A stretch of 64,000 nt of DNA from Streptomyces sp. A1136. Lineage in GTDB: Bacteria > Actinomycetota > Actinomycetes > Streptomycetales > Streptomycetaceae. Below, in pieces: positions 16,588-25,422 of the stretch. The first letter of the stretch is position 1; every line of letters starts with the position of its first letter. The notes under the pieces are model-generated. The model was not told the origin of the DNA. It was given only the letters and a program-made list of their open reading frames with translations, and did not search any database. The stretch lies in contig NZ_SSBJ01000022.1 in the NCBI RefSeq assembly GCF_004795055.1, positions 62,001 to 126,000 on the forward strand, in the 5' to 3' direction. The position numbers were made by a program, and so were the translations under genes.

Positions 16588-18002
16588 TCCCCCTCTCCCT
16601 CGCCGAGATCGCCGACATCACCGGCGGGCAGCTCCACGACATACCGGATGCGTCCGTCCTGGTCACCGGCCCCGTCGTGTTCGACTCCCGCCAGGTGGAG
16701 GACGGCAGCCTGTTCGCCGCCTTCGTCGGCGAACGCGTCGACGGCCACGACTACGCCGCCACGGCCGTCGAGGCGGGCGCCCGCGCCGTCCTCGCCACCC
16801 GACCCGTCGACGTGCCCGCCATCGTCGTCCCCGACGTCGTGGCGGCCCTCGGGGCGCTGGCCGGCGCGGTCGTCGCCCGGATCGGCACCGACGTGGTGGC
16901 CCTGACCGGTTCGGCCGGGAAGACCTCCACCAAGGACCTCATCGCCCAGGTCCTCCAGCACCACGCGCCGACGGTGTGGACGCCGGGCAACCTCAACAAC
17001 GAGATCGGGCTGCCGATCACCACCCTGCGCGCCACCGAGGAGACCCGGCACCTGGTGCTGGAGATGGGCGCCCGCGGCATCGGCCACATCCGCTACCTCA
17101 CGGGGCTCACCCCGCCCCGCATCGGACTCGTGCTGAACGTGGGCACCGCCCACATCGGCGAGTTCGGCGGTCGCGAGGCCATCGCCCAGGCCAAGGGCGA
17201 GCTGGTGGAGGCGCTGCCGTCCGAGGCGGAGGGCGGCGTCGCCGTCCTGAACGCCGACGACCCGCTGGTCCGTGCCATGTCCTCCCGCACGAAGGCCCGC
17301 ACGGTCCTGTTCGGGGAGTCGGAGGAAGCCGACGTCCGGGCCACGGATGTCCGGATGACGCCCCAGGGACGGCCGTCCTTCACACTCCACACACCCACCG
17401 GGTGCAGTGACGTGACCTTGCGCCTGTACGGTGAGCACCACGTGTCGAACGCGCTCGGCGCGGCCGCGGTCGCCCATGTACTGGGCATGTCCGCCGAGGA
17501 GATCGCCACCGCGCTCTCCGGGGCGGGCACGTTGTCCCGGTGGCGGATGGAGGTCACCGAGCGCGCGGACGGCGTCACGATCGTCAACGACGCCTACAAC
17601 GCGAACCCCGAGTCCATGCGGGCCGCTCTGCGAGCGCTCGTCGCGATGGGCTCCGCCGCACAGGCGGACGGGGGCCGCACGTGGGCGGTGCTCGGCCCCA
17701 TGGCCGAGCTCGGTGACGACGCGCTGGCCGAACACGACGCGGTGGGACGGCTTGCCGTCCGGCTCAACGTGAGCAAGCTCGTCGCAGTCGGGGGCAGGGA
17801 AGCGTCCTGGTTGCAACTGGGCGCATATAACGAGGGTTCGTGGGGTGAGGAGTCGGTGCTCGTGTCCGACGCGCAGGCGGCGGTCGACCTGTTGCGCAGT
17901 GAACTGCGCCCGGGGGACGTCGTGCTGGTGAAGGCTTCCAGGTCGGCCGGTCTGGAGCGGGTCGCACAGGCTCTGCTCGAAGGCGAGGCCTCCGACCGAT
18001 GA
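16584..18002 (+). CDS. murF: UDP-MurNAc-tripeptide:D-Ala-D-Ala ligase MurF
   Basis: A 472-aa Mur ligase that adds D-Ala-D-Ala to complete the pentapeptide precursor in the cytoplasm. The N-terminal FDSRQVEDGSLFAAF, P-loop TGSAGKTSTKD, the NLNNEIGLP segment specific to MurF, and DAYNANPESM near the C-terminal domain are all present. The length matches the family. Its start overlaps the murE stop and its stop overlaps the mraY ATG (ATGA), so it is translated in step with both neighbours. Confidence 0.97.
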   Translation: MIPLSLAEIADITGGQLHDIPDASVLVTGPVVFDSRQVEDGSLFAAFVGERVDGHDYAATAVEAGARAVLATRPVDVPAIVVPDVVAALGALAGAVVARIGTDVVALTGSAGKTSTKDLIAQVLQHHAPTVWTPGNLNNEIGLPITTLRATEETRHLVLEMGARGIGHIRYLTGLTPPRIGLVLNVGTAHIGEFGGREAIAQAKGELVEALPSEAEGGVAVLNADDPLVRAMSSRTKARTVLFGESEEADVRATDVRMTPQGRPSFTLHTPTGCSDVTLRLYGEHHVSNALGAAAVAHVLGMSAEEIATALSGAGTLSRWRMEVTERADGVTIVNDAYNANPESMRAALRALVAMGSAAQADGGRTWAVLGPMAELGDDALAEHDAVGRLAVRLNVSKLVAVGGREASWLQLGAYNEGSWGEESVLVSDAQAAVDLLRSELRPGDVVLVKASRSAGLERVAQALLEGEASDR

Positions 18003-19069
18003 GGCAGATCCTGTTCGCCGGTGTCATCGGCATGTTCCTCACCGTCATCGGCACCCCGCTGCTGATCAAGCTGCTGGCCCGCAAGGGCTACGGCCAGTTC
18101 ATCCGCGACGACGGCCCGCGCGGCCACGCCGGGAAGAAGGGGACGCCCACCATGGGTGGCATCTCCTTCATCCTGGCCACCCTCATCGCGTACGCCCTCA
18201 CCAAGGTGATCACCGGCGAGGAGCCGAGCTTCTCGGGTCTGCTGGTCCTGTTCCTGATGGCGGGCATGGGTCTGGTCGGCTACCTGGACGACTACATCAA
18301 GATCGTCAAGAGGCGCTCGCTCGGTCTGCGGGCGAAGGCCAAGATGGCCGGCCAGCTGATCGTCGGCATCGCCTTCGCGGTGCTCGCGCTCCAGTTCAAG
18401 GACTCGCGCGGGCTGACCCCGGCCTCCACCAAACTGTCGTTCGTCACGGACTTCGGCTGGGCCATCGGCCCGGTGCTGTTCGTGGTCTGGGCGCTGTTCA
18501 TGATCCTGGCCATGTCCAACGGCGTGAACCTGACGGACGGCCTGGACGGCCTGGCCACGGGCGCCGCGGTGATGGTCTTCGGCGCGTACACCTTCATCGG
18601 TGTCTGGCAGCACCAGGAGTCCTGCGTGAACGCGCAGGACCTGACCAACCCGGCGGCCTGCTTCGAGGTCCGCGACCCGCTGGACCTCGCGGTCGTCGCC
18701 TCCGCCCTGATGGGCGCCTGCTTCGGCTTCCTGTGGTGGAACACCTCACCAGCCAAGATCTTCATGGGTGACACCGGCTCGCTCGCGCTCGGCGGCGCCC
18801 TGGCCGGCCTCGCGATCTGCTCCCGCACGGAGTTCCTGATCGCCCTGCTCGGCGGCCTCTTCGTCCTCATCACCATGTCGGTCGTCATCCAGGTCGGCTC
18901 CTTCAAGCTGACCGGGAAGCGCGTCTTCCGGATGGCCCCGCTGCAACACCACTTCGAACTCAAGGGGTGGTCCGAAGTCCTTGTGGTGGTCCGCTTCTGG
19001 ATCATCCAGGGCATGTGCGTGATCGTGGGCCTCGGACTCTTCTACGCGGGATGGGCAGCGGACAAGTGA
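17999..19069 (+). CDS. mraY: Phospho-MurNAc-pentapeptide translocase MraY
   Basis: A 356-aa polytopic membrane enzyme that transfers phospho-MurNAc-pentapeptide to undecaprenyl phosphate, forming lipid I. About ten membrane spans are evident. Conserved loops are GKKGTPTMGGI, the DDYIK pair of Asp residues, NLTDGLDGLA, and PLQHHFELKGW. The HHFE-type loop and both Asp clusters are intact, so it should be active. It overlaps murF (ATGA) and murD (GTGA). Confidence 0.97.
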   Translation: MRQILFAGVIGMFLTVIGTPLLIKLLARKGYGQFIRDDGPRGHAGKKGTPTMGGISFILATLIAYALTKVITGEEPSFSGLLVLFLMAGMGLVGYLDDYIKIVKRRSLGLRAKAKMAGQLIVGIAFAVLALQFKDSRGLTPASTKLSFVTDFGWAIGPVLFVVWALFMILAMSNGVNLTDGLDGLATGAAVMVFGAYTFIGVWQHQESCVNAQDLTNPAACFEVRDPLDLAVVASALMGACFGFLWWNTSPAKIFMGDTGSLALGGALAGLAICSRTEFLIALLGGLFVLITMSVVIQVGSFKLTGKRVFRMAPLQHHFELKGWSEVLVVVRFWIIQGMCVIVGLGLFYAGWAADK

Positions 19070-20478
19070 CGTCCTGGCAGGACAAGAACATCACCGTCGC
19101 CGGTCTGGGCGTGAGCGGCGTCAGCGCCGCCCGCGCCCTGGCCGGCCTCGGCGCGGTCGTGACCGTCGTGGACGGCGGCGACGGCGAGGGACACCGGGCC
19201 CGCGCGGCGGAGCTGGAGGCGGCGGGGATCTCCGTGCGCCTCGCGGACGCCGAGACGCTCCCCGAGGGCACCGACCTGGTCGTCACCTCGCCCGGCTGGA
19301 AGCCCGACAGCCCGCTGTTCGAGGCGGCCGCGCGAGCGGGCGTCGAGGTCGTCGGGGACGTGGAGATCGCCTGGCTGCTGCGCGGCCCCGACGCGGCCCC
19401 CTGGCTGGCGATCACCGGTACCAACGGCAAGACCACCACCACGCAGATGCTTGCCTCGATCCTGCGGGCCGCCGGGCTCAAGACGGCGGCCGTCGGCAAC
19501 ATCGGCACCCCCATCATCGACGTGGTGACCGGCGGCGAGCGCTACGACGTACTCGCCGTCGAACTCTCCAGCTACCAGCTGCACTGGGCGCCCTCGGTGC
19601 GCGCCCACTCCGCGGCCGTGCTCAACCTGGCCCCCGACCACCTCGACTGGCACGGCTCCATGGAGGCGTACGCCGCCGACAAGGGCCGGATCTACGAGGG
19701 CAACACCGTCGCCTGCGTCTACAACGTCGCCGACCGGGCCACCGAGGAACTGGTCGAGAAGGCCGACGTCGAAGAAGGCTGCCGGGCCATCGGGTTCACC
19801 CTCGGCGCCCCCGGTCCCTCCATGCTCGGCGTCGTCGACGGCATCCTCGTGGACCGCGCGTTCGTCGAGAACCGGCAGAAGAACGCCCAGGAACTCGCCG
19901 AGGTCGGGGACGTCAACCCGCCGGCCCCGCACAACATCGCCAACGCGCTGGCCGCGGCGGCCCTCGCCCGCGCCTTCGGCGTCCCGCCCCGCGCCGTCCG
20001 CGACGGACTGCGCGACTTCCGGCCGGACGCCCACCGGGTCGCGCACGTGGCCGAGGTGGACGGGGTCACGTACGTCGACGACTCCAAGGCCACCAACACC
20101 CACGCGGCGGAGGCCTCCCTCGCCGCCTTCGAGCCCGTCGTCTGGATCGCCGGAGGTCTCGCCAAGGGCGCGACCTTCGACGAACTCGTGCGGAAGTCGG
20201 CGGAGCGGCTGCGCGCCGTGGTGCTGATGGGCGCCGACCGGGCCCTGATCGCGCAGGCGCTGGCGCGACACGCCCCGCAGGTCCCGGTCGTGGACCTCGA
20301 CCGGACCGACACTGGGGCGATGCTCGCAGCGGTCCGGGAAGCGGCCCGGCTCGCCGAGCGCGGCGACACGGTCCTGCTGGCACCTGCCTGTGCCTCGATG
20401 GACATGTTCGCGAACTACAACAAGCGTGGGGACGCGTTCGCCGACGCGGTACGCGAACTGGCCGCCGAGAGCGCCTAG
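19066..20478 (+). CDS. murD: UDP-MurNAc-L-Ala:D-Glu ligase MurD
   Basis: A 470-aa Mur ligase adding D-Glu. It has an N-terminal Rossmann-like domain (ITVAGLGVSGVSAARAL), P-loop GTNGKTTTTQM, a middle ELSSYQL motif, and a DDSKATNTHA segment in the C-terminal domain. GTG 19066 gives the GTGA overlap used throughout this operon; ATG 19051 is in frame but lies further inside mraY. The gene ends 69 bp before ftsW, the first real gap since murE. Confidence 0.96.
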   Translation: MTSWQDKNITVAGLGVSGVSAARALAGLGAVVTVVDGGDGEGHRARAAELEAAGISVRLADAETLPEGTDLVVTSPGWKPDSPLFEAAARAGVEVVGDVEIAWLLRGPDAAPWLAITGTNGKTTTTQMLASILRAAGLKTAAVGNIGTPIIDVVTGGERYDVLAVELSSYQLHWAPSVRAHSAAVLNLAPDHLDWHGSMEAYAADKGRIYEGNTVACVYNVADRATEELVEKADVEEGCRAIGFTLGAPGPSMLGVVDGILVDRAFVENRQKNAQELAEVGDVNPPAPHNIANALAAAALARAFGVPPRAVRDGLRDFRPDAHRVAHVAEVDGVTYVDDSKATNTHAAEASLAAFEPVVWIAGGLAKGATFDELVRKSAERLRAVVLMGADRALIAQALARHAPQVPVVDLDRTDTGAMLAAVREAARLAERGDTVLLAPACASMDMFANYNKRGDAFADAVRELAAESA

Positions 20479-20547
20479 GTCGACCCAGGGCAGGTGTCCC
20501 TCCCCGACCGGCTGCTCGCCTCGTACGAGTGGAGGGGAAGATCACAG

Positions 20548-21963
20548 ATGCCGGCCAGACAAGTCCTGCCGGGGCGGCGGCCGTCCGCCACGAAGGCCGC
20601 GAAGGCCGCGAAGGCGGTCAGGGCCGTCACGTCCGTGAAGGCGGTCAGGGCGCAGGGCCGAAAACGCCCTGCGGCCCGCCCCGGCGGCCCCGCGGGGCGC
20701 GGGCCGCTGGCCGGGTTCCGGCGTACGCAGTGGCAGGTGCGCAAGGCCTGGGACCGTCCGCTCACCGCGTATTACCTGATTTTCGGCAGCTCGCTGCTCA
20801 TCACCGTCCTGGGACTGGTGATGGTCTACTCCGCCTCCATGATCAAGGCGCTCCAGCTGGGCCTGGGCGACGCCTACTTCTTCAAGAAGCAGTTCCTCGC
20901 CGCCCTGATCGGCGCCGGCCTGCTGATGATCGCCTCCCGGATGCCGGTCAAGCTCCACCGGGCGCTCTCCTATCCGGTGCTCGCCGGGACGCTCTTCCTG
21001 ATGGTCCTGGTCCAGGTCCCCGGGATAGGGGTCTCGATCAACGGTAACCAGAATTGGATTTCCCTTGGCGGCCCGTTCATGCTCCAGCCCAGTGAGTTCG
21101 GCAAGCTGGCACTGATCCTGTGGGGCGCCGACCTGCTGGCACGCAAGGGCGAGAAGGGGCTCCTGAGCCAGTGGAAGCACCTGCTGGTGCCGCTCGTGCC
21201 GGTGGCCTTCCTGCTGCTCGGACTGATCATGCTCGGCGGGGACATGGGAACGGCCGTGATCCTCGGGGCGATCCTGTTCGGGTTGCTCTGGCTCGCCGGG
21301 GCGCCCACCCGGATGTTCGCGGGCGTGCTGACCTTCGCGGGTGTGATCGTCGTACTGCTGATCAAGACCAGCCCGCACCGGATGGACCGGCTGGCGTGCA
21401 TCGGCGCGACAGAACCGGGCAAGAACGACCTTTGCTGGCAGGCCGTCCACGGGATCTACGCTCTCGCGTCCGGCGGATGGTTCGGTTCCGGCCTGGGTGC
21501 GAGTGTGGAAAAATGGGGGCAACTACCCGAAGCCCACACGGACTTCATCTTTGCCATCACCGGTGAGGAACTGGGTCTGGCGGGGACGCTGTCGGTGCTC
21601 GCCCTGTTCGCGGCTCTAGGCTATGCGGGTATCCGCGTGGCCGGACGCACGGAGGACTCCTTCGTACGGTATGCCGCGGGAGGCGTGACCACGTGGATCA
21701 CGGCCCAGGCCGTGATCAACATCGGCGCGGTGCTCGGTCTGTTGCCGATCGCCGGGGTCCCGCTCCCGCTGTTCTCCTACGGGGGGTCCGCCCTGCTGCC
21801 GACCATGTTCGCGGTCGGACTGCTCATCGCCTTCGCGCGGGAGGAGCCGGCGGCGCGCGCGGCGCTCGCGATGCGGCAGCCGAAGAACGGCCGGCTGCTG
21901 ACCGGGCTGAGATGGAAGTCGATGAGACGGCGCGTCACAAGGCGTCCGTCCGGAGAGCGGTGA
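20548..21963 (+). CDS. ftsW: Septal SEDS peptidoglycan glycosyltransferase FtsW
   Basis: A 471-aa SEDS-family polymerase that builds septal glycan strands with FtsI. ATG 20548 was chosen for GGAGGGG 10 nt upstream; GTG 20494 (489 aa) is an alternative. The cytoplasmic N-terminus (~60 residues) is very basic, with repeated AK/RA units; about ten membrane spans follow. The family signature near the C-terminus, PLPLFSYGGSALLPTM, is present, as are the QPSEFGKLALI and GGDMGTA segments. It belongs functionally with the adjoining lipid II genes. Confidence 0.95.
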   Translation: MPARQVLPGRRPSATKAAKAAKAVRAVTSVKAVRAQGRKRPAARPGGPAGRGPLAGFRRTQWQVRKAWDRPLTAYYLIFGSSLLITVLGLVMVYSASMIKALQLGLGDAYFFKKQFLAALIGAGLLMIASRMPVKLHRALSYPVLAGTLFLMVLVQVPGIGVSINGNQNWISLGGPFMLQPSEFGKLALILWGADLLARKGEKGLLSQWKHLLVPLVPVAFLLLGLIMLGGDMGTAVILGAILFGLLWLAGAPTRMFAGVLTFAGVIVVLLIKTSPHRMDRLACIGATEPGKNDLCWQAVHGIYALASGGWFGSGLGASVEKWGQLPEAHTDFIFAITGEELGLAGTLSVLALFAALGYAGIRVAGRTEDSFVRYAAGGVTTWITAQAVINIGAVLGLLPIAGVPLPLFSYGGSALLPTMFAVGLLIAFAREEPAARAALAMRQPKNGRLLTGLRWKSMRRRVTRRPSGER

Positions 21964-21969
21964 ATTTCG

Positions 21970-23064
21970 GTGCATGTCGTACTCGCCGGTGGGGGGACCG
22001 CCGGCCACATCGAGCCGGCGCTCGCCCTCGCGGACGCCCTGCGCAGGCAGGACCCTTCCGTGGGCATCACCGCCCTCGGCACGGAACGCGGACTCGAAAC
22101 CCGCCTCGTGCCCGAGCGCGGTTACGAGCTGGGGTTGATCCCCGCCGTCCCGTTGCCCCGCAAACCCACCCCCGAGCTGATCACCGTCCCCGGACGGCTG
22201 CGCGGCACGATCAAGGCGGCCGAGGAGATCCTGGAGCGCACCAAGGCCGACTGCGTCGTCGGCTTCGGCGGCTACGTGGCCCTGCCCGGCTACCTCGCGG
22301 CCAAGCGCCTCGGGGTGCCGATCATCGTCCACGAGGCCAACGCCCGGCCCGGACTGGCCAACAAGATCGGCTCCCGCTACGCGCACGCCGTGGCGGTGTC
22401 GACCCCGGACAGCAAGCTGCGCGGCGCCCGCTACGTGGGCATCCCGCTGCGTCGCTCGATCTCGACGCTGGACCGGGCCGCCGTCCGTCCCGAGGCGCGT
22501 GCCGCCTTCGGGCTGGACCCCAACCTGCCGACCCTGCTGGTCTCCGGCGGTTCGCAGGGCGCCCGTCGCCTCAACGAGACGATCCAGGCGGTCGCCCCGA
22601 CCCTTCAGCGCTCAGGAATCCAGATCCTGCACGCGGTCGGTCCGAAGAACGAACTGCCGCGTGTCGACAACATGCCCGGGATGCCGCCGTATGTCCCGGT
22701 ACCGTACGTGGACCGGATGGACCTCGCGTACGCCGCCGCCGACATGATGCTGTGCCGGGCGGGCGCGATGACCGTCGCCGAACTCTCCGCCGTCGGGCTG
22801 CCCGCCGCCTACGTACCGCTGCCGATCGGCAACGGTGAGCAGCGGCTCAACGCCCAGCCGGTGGTCAAGGCCGGCGGCGGCCTGCTCGTCGACGACGCGG
22901 AGCTGACCCCCGAGTGGGTGCTCGGCCAGGTCCTCCCGGTGCTGTCCGATCCGCACCGTCTCTACGAGATGTCCCGCGCCGCCGCCGAGTTCGGGCGCCG
23001 GGACGCCGACGACCTGCTCGTCGGCCTGGTCTACGAGGCGATCGCCGCACGCAGGACCCGCTGA
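21970..23064 (+). CDS. murG: UDP-GlcNAc:lipid I GlcNAc transferase MurG
   Basis: A 364-aa GT28 enzyme that makes lipid II at the inner membrane face. The glycine-rich N-terminal GGGTAGHIEPAL, the VHEANARPGLAN region, GGSQGARRLN at the domain interface, and RAGAMTVAEL in the UDP-GlcNAc site are typical. GTG 21970 gives the conserved start HVVLAGGG, 11 bases after GGAGAG. It lies 6 bp after ftsW and 31 bp before ftsQ. Confidence 0.97.
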   Translation: MHVVLAGGGTAGHIEPALALADALRRQDPSVGITALGTERGLETRLVPERGYELGLIPAVPLPRKPTPELITVPGRLRGTIKAAEEILERTKADCVVGFGGYVALPGYLAAKRLGVPIIVHEANARPGLANKIGSRYAHAVAVSTPDSKLRGARYVGIPLRRSISTLDRAAVRPEARAAFGLDPNLPTLLVSGGSQGARRLNETIQAVAPTLQRSGIQILHAVGPKNELPRVDNMPGMPPYVPVPYVDRMDLAYAAADMMLCRAGAMTVAELSAVGLPAAYVPLPIGNGEQRLNAQPVVKAGGGLLVDDAELTPEWVLGQVLPVLSDPHRLYEMSRAAAEFGRRDADDLLVGLVYEAIAARRTR

Positions 23065-23095
23065 GGCGGGAAGCACTGACCCGGGAGGCACAGGA

Positions 23096-23938
23096 GTGGC
23101 CGGAGCGACGACCGCACAGCGAGGCAATCCCGGCCCCGGCCGGCCCCGCCCCGAGGGCGGGGGCTCCGGCGCTCCCAAGCCGCCCGGCGGCCCGAAGTCG
23201 TCGAAACCGAATGGCCCGCGGGGGCCCGGCGTCAGGCCGCGCCGGGTCCTCGTCCTGGCCTCGCTGGTCGCCGCGGTGCTCCTCGCGGGCGGCGGCGCCT
23301 GGGTGCTCTACGGATCGTCCTGGCTCCGCGTCGAGAAGGTCACGGCCGCGGGCACCGAGGTGCTCACCGAGCAGCAGGTGCTCGCGGCGGCGGCCGTGCC
23401 CGTCGGCGCGCCCTTGGTGAGCGTCGACAGCGACGAGATCGAGGGCCGGTTGCTCCGTCGGCTGCCCCGTATCGATTCGGTCGATGTGGTGCGGGCCTGG
23501 CCGCACGGAATCGGTCTGAAAGTGAAGGAACGCAAACCGGTCCTGCTCATCAAGAAGGACGCGAAGTTCGTCGAAGTGGACGCATCGGGTGTGCGATTCG
23601 ACACGGTGGCGAAAGCACCTGCCGGCGTGCCGGTCCTCGAATTGGCCGCGGAGCGTTCGCCGAGCGGCCGGCGCTTCGACTCCGACCGGCTGCTGCACGA
23701 GGCCGTGGGCATCGCGGGAAGCCTCCCCGAAGCCGTCGCCAAGGAAGCCGTGCAGGTCAAGGTGGAGTCCTACGATTCGGTCGTGCTCCAGCTGACGCGG
23801 GGCCGGACGGTGGTGTGGGGGAGCGGTGAACTCGGCGAGGCCAAGGGGCGGGCGTTGACCGCTCTGCTGAAAGCCGCCCCGGGAGCCGGGCACTTCGACG
23901 TGAGCGTCCCCACCGCGCCTGCGGTGTCCGGGAGTTGA
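23096..23938 (+). CDS. ftsQ: Cell division protein FtsQ (POTRA domain)
   Basis: A 280-aa bitopic protein: a Pro/Gly/Arg-rich cytoplasmic N-terminus of ~45 residues, one membrane span (VLVLASLVAAVLLAGGGAWVL), a POTRA domain beginning LRVEKVTAAGTEVLTEQQV, then the FtsQ/DivIB beta domain. It links early and late divisome parts by binding FtsL and its partner. GTG start with GGGAGG upstream. The ftsZ control region follows its stop directly. Confidence 0.95.
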   Translation: MAGATTAQRGNPGPGRPRPEGGGSGAPKPPGGPKSSKPNGPRGPGVRPRRVLVLASLVAAVLLAGGGAWVLYGSSWLRVEKVTAAGTEVLTEQQVLAAAAVPVGAPLVSVDSDEIEGRLLRRLPRIDSVDVVRAWPHGIGLKVKERKPVLLIKKDAKFVEVDASGVRFDTVAKAPAGVPVLELAAERSPSGRRFDSDRLLHEAVGIAGSLPEAVAKEAVQVKVESYDSVVLQLTRGRTVVWGSGELGEAKGRALTALLKAAPGAGHFDVSVPTAPAVSGS

Positions 23939-24216
23939 CGTCCGGTCGAACGACGACGCACCCTGGTTGGCCAGCGATACGGGTGATCACATAGGGTGAA
24001 AAGAAAAACGGGAGGTTCGGCGTGTTCGTTGAACACTCGCTACTTGTCGACTTAGTGTCCTGTTCGGAAGAGTCCAAGGAACAGACACACCCCTAACCCT
24101 AAACTTCAGGGTTAGGGTTCGGGTCGGCGCGTACGGACCGCCCCATTTCGGCATCAGTCGTCGCAACGCAGGCCCGCGAGGCGGCGACACGTAACTCGAG
24201 GCGAGAGGCCTTCGAC
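23939..24216 (+). promoter_or_regulatory. ftsZ control region with nested inverted repeats
   Basis: This 278-bp gap has four notable symmetries: GTGATCAC (23983-23990); GTGTTC-GTT-GAACAC (24022-24036); GTGTC plus TGTTC (24055-24065) facing GAACAGACAC (24079-24088), which places two GACAC boxes in opposite orientation; and CCCTAACCCT/AGGGTTAGGG (24091-24117) with a 7-nt loop. GACAC is the WhiA core box, and ftsZ is a known WhiA/WhiB and BldD target in Streptomyces. Possible -10s include TAGGGT (23992-23997). Several developmentally controlled promoters are expected here; exact starts are not visible. Confidence 0.6.
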
Positions 24217-25422
24217 GTGGCAGCACCGCAGAACTACCTCGCAGTCATCAAGGTCATCGGTGTCGGCGGCGGTGGTGTCAATGCCATCAACCGAATGATC
24301 GAGGTCGGTCTCAAGGGCGTCGAGTTCATCGCCATCAACACGGACGCCCAAGCGCTGTTGATGAGCGACGCCGACGTCAAGCTCGACGTCGGCCGCGAAC
24401 TCACCCGGGGCCTCGGCGCCGGCGCCAACCCGGCCGTCGGCCGCAAGGCGGCAGAGGACCACCGCGAGGAGATCGAGGAGGTCCTCAAGGGGGCCGACAT
24501 GGTCTTCGTCACCGCCGGTGAGGGCGGCGGCACCGGAACGGGCGGCGCACCCGTCGTCGCCAACATCGCGCGTTCGCTGGGCGCCCTGACGATCGGTGTG
24601 GTCACCCGGCCGTTCACCTTCGAGGGCCGTCGTCGCGCGAACCAGGCGGAGGACGGCATCGCCGAACTCCGCGAAGAGGTCGACACCCTCATCGTCATCC
24701 CCAACGACCGCCTGCTGTCCATCTCGGACCGCCAGGTCAGCGTCCTCGACGCGTTCAAGTCGGCCGACCAGGTCCTGCTCTCGGGCGTGCAGGGCATCAC
24801 CGACCTGATCACCACCCCCGGCCTGATCAACCTCGACTTCGCGGACGTCAAGTCCGTCATGTCCGAGGCGGGCTCGGCGCTGATGGGCATCGGCTCGGCC
24901 CGCGGCGACGACCGCGCGGTCGCGGCGGCGGAGATGGCGATCTCCTCGCCGCTCCTCGAAGCCTCCATCGATGGCGCACGCGGCGTCCTGCTCTCCATCT
25001 CCGGCGGCTCGGACCTCGGTCTCTTCGAGATCAACGAGGCCGCGCAGCTGGTCAGCGAGGCGGCCCACCCCGAGGCGAACATCATCTTCGGCGCCGTCAT
25101 CGACGACGCGCTCGGCGACGAGGTGCGGGTCACCGTCATCGCCGCCGGGTTCGACGGCGGACAGCCCCCGGCCCGCCGGGACAACGTCATCGGCGCCGCG
25201 TCCACCAAGCGCGAGGAGCCGGCCCCGGCGCCGGTCCGCGCCGCCCCCGAGCCGGTCCGTCCGGCCTTCGGCGGGCTCGGCACGGTCACCCCTCGTGAGG
25301 ACCCGCCGGCCCCGGTCGAGGTCCCGGTCGAGCCCGCGGCCCCGGCGCCCCAGGTCCCGACGGCCCGTCCCTACGCGGACAGCCCGGCCGAGGAGCTGGA
25401 CGTACCGGACTTCTTGAAGTGA
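24217..25422 (+). CDS. ftsZ: Cell division GTPase FtsZ
   Basis: A 401-aa tubulin-like GTPase that forms the Z-ring and, in Streptomyces, the ladders of sporulation septa. The GTP-binding signature GGGTGTG is at residues 103-109; the synergy region NLDFADVKSVM is intact. A ~60-residue Pro/Ala/Val-rich linker leads to the conserved C-terminal peptide ending DVPDFLK, the docking site for partners such as SepF. GTG start with GAGAGG upstream. Its stop overlaps the next start (GTGA). Confidence 0.98.
   Translation: MAAPQNYLAVIKVIGVGGGGVNAINRMIEVGLKGVEFIAINTDAQALLMSDADVKLDVGRELTRGLGAGANPAVGRKAAEDHREEIEEVLKGADMVFVTAGEGGGTGTGGAPVVANIARSLGALTIGVVTRPFTFEGRRRANQAEDGIAELREEVDTLIVIPNDRLLSISDRQVSVLDAFKSADQVLLSGVQGITDLITTPGLINLDFADVKSVMSEAGSALMGIGSARGDDRAVAAAEMAISSPLLEASIDGARGVLLSISGGSDLGLFEINEAAQLVSEAAHPEANIIFGAVIDDALGDEVRVTVIAAGFDGGQPPARRDNVIGAASTKREEPAPAPVRAAPEPVRPAFGGLGTVTPREDPPAPVEVPVEPAAPAPQVPTARPYADSPAEELDVPDFLK

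Noticed and set aside
24091..24117. CCCTAA/TTAGGG repeats as a telomere or integrated element
   Set aside because: Only two units per arm in a hairpin; Streptomyces telomeres are not built from this repeat and the site is a promoter region in the core chromosome.
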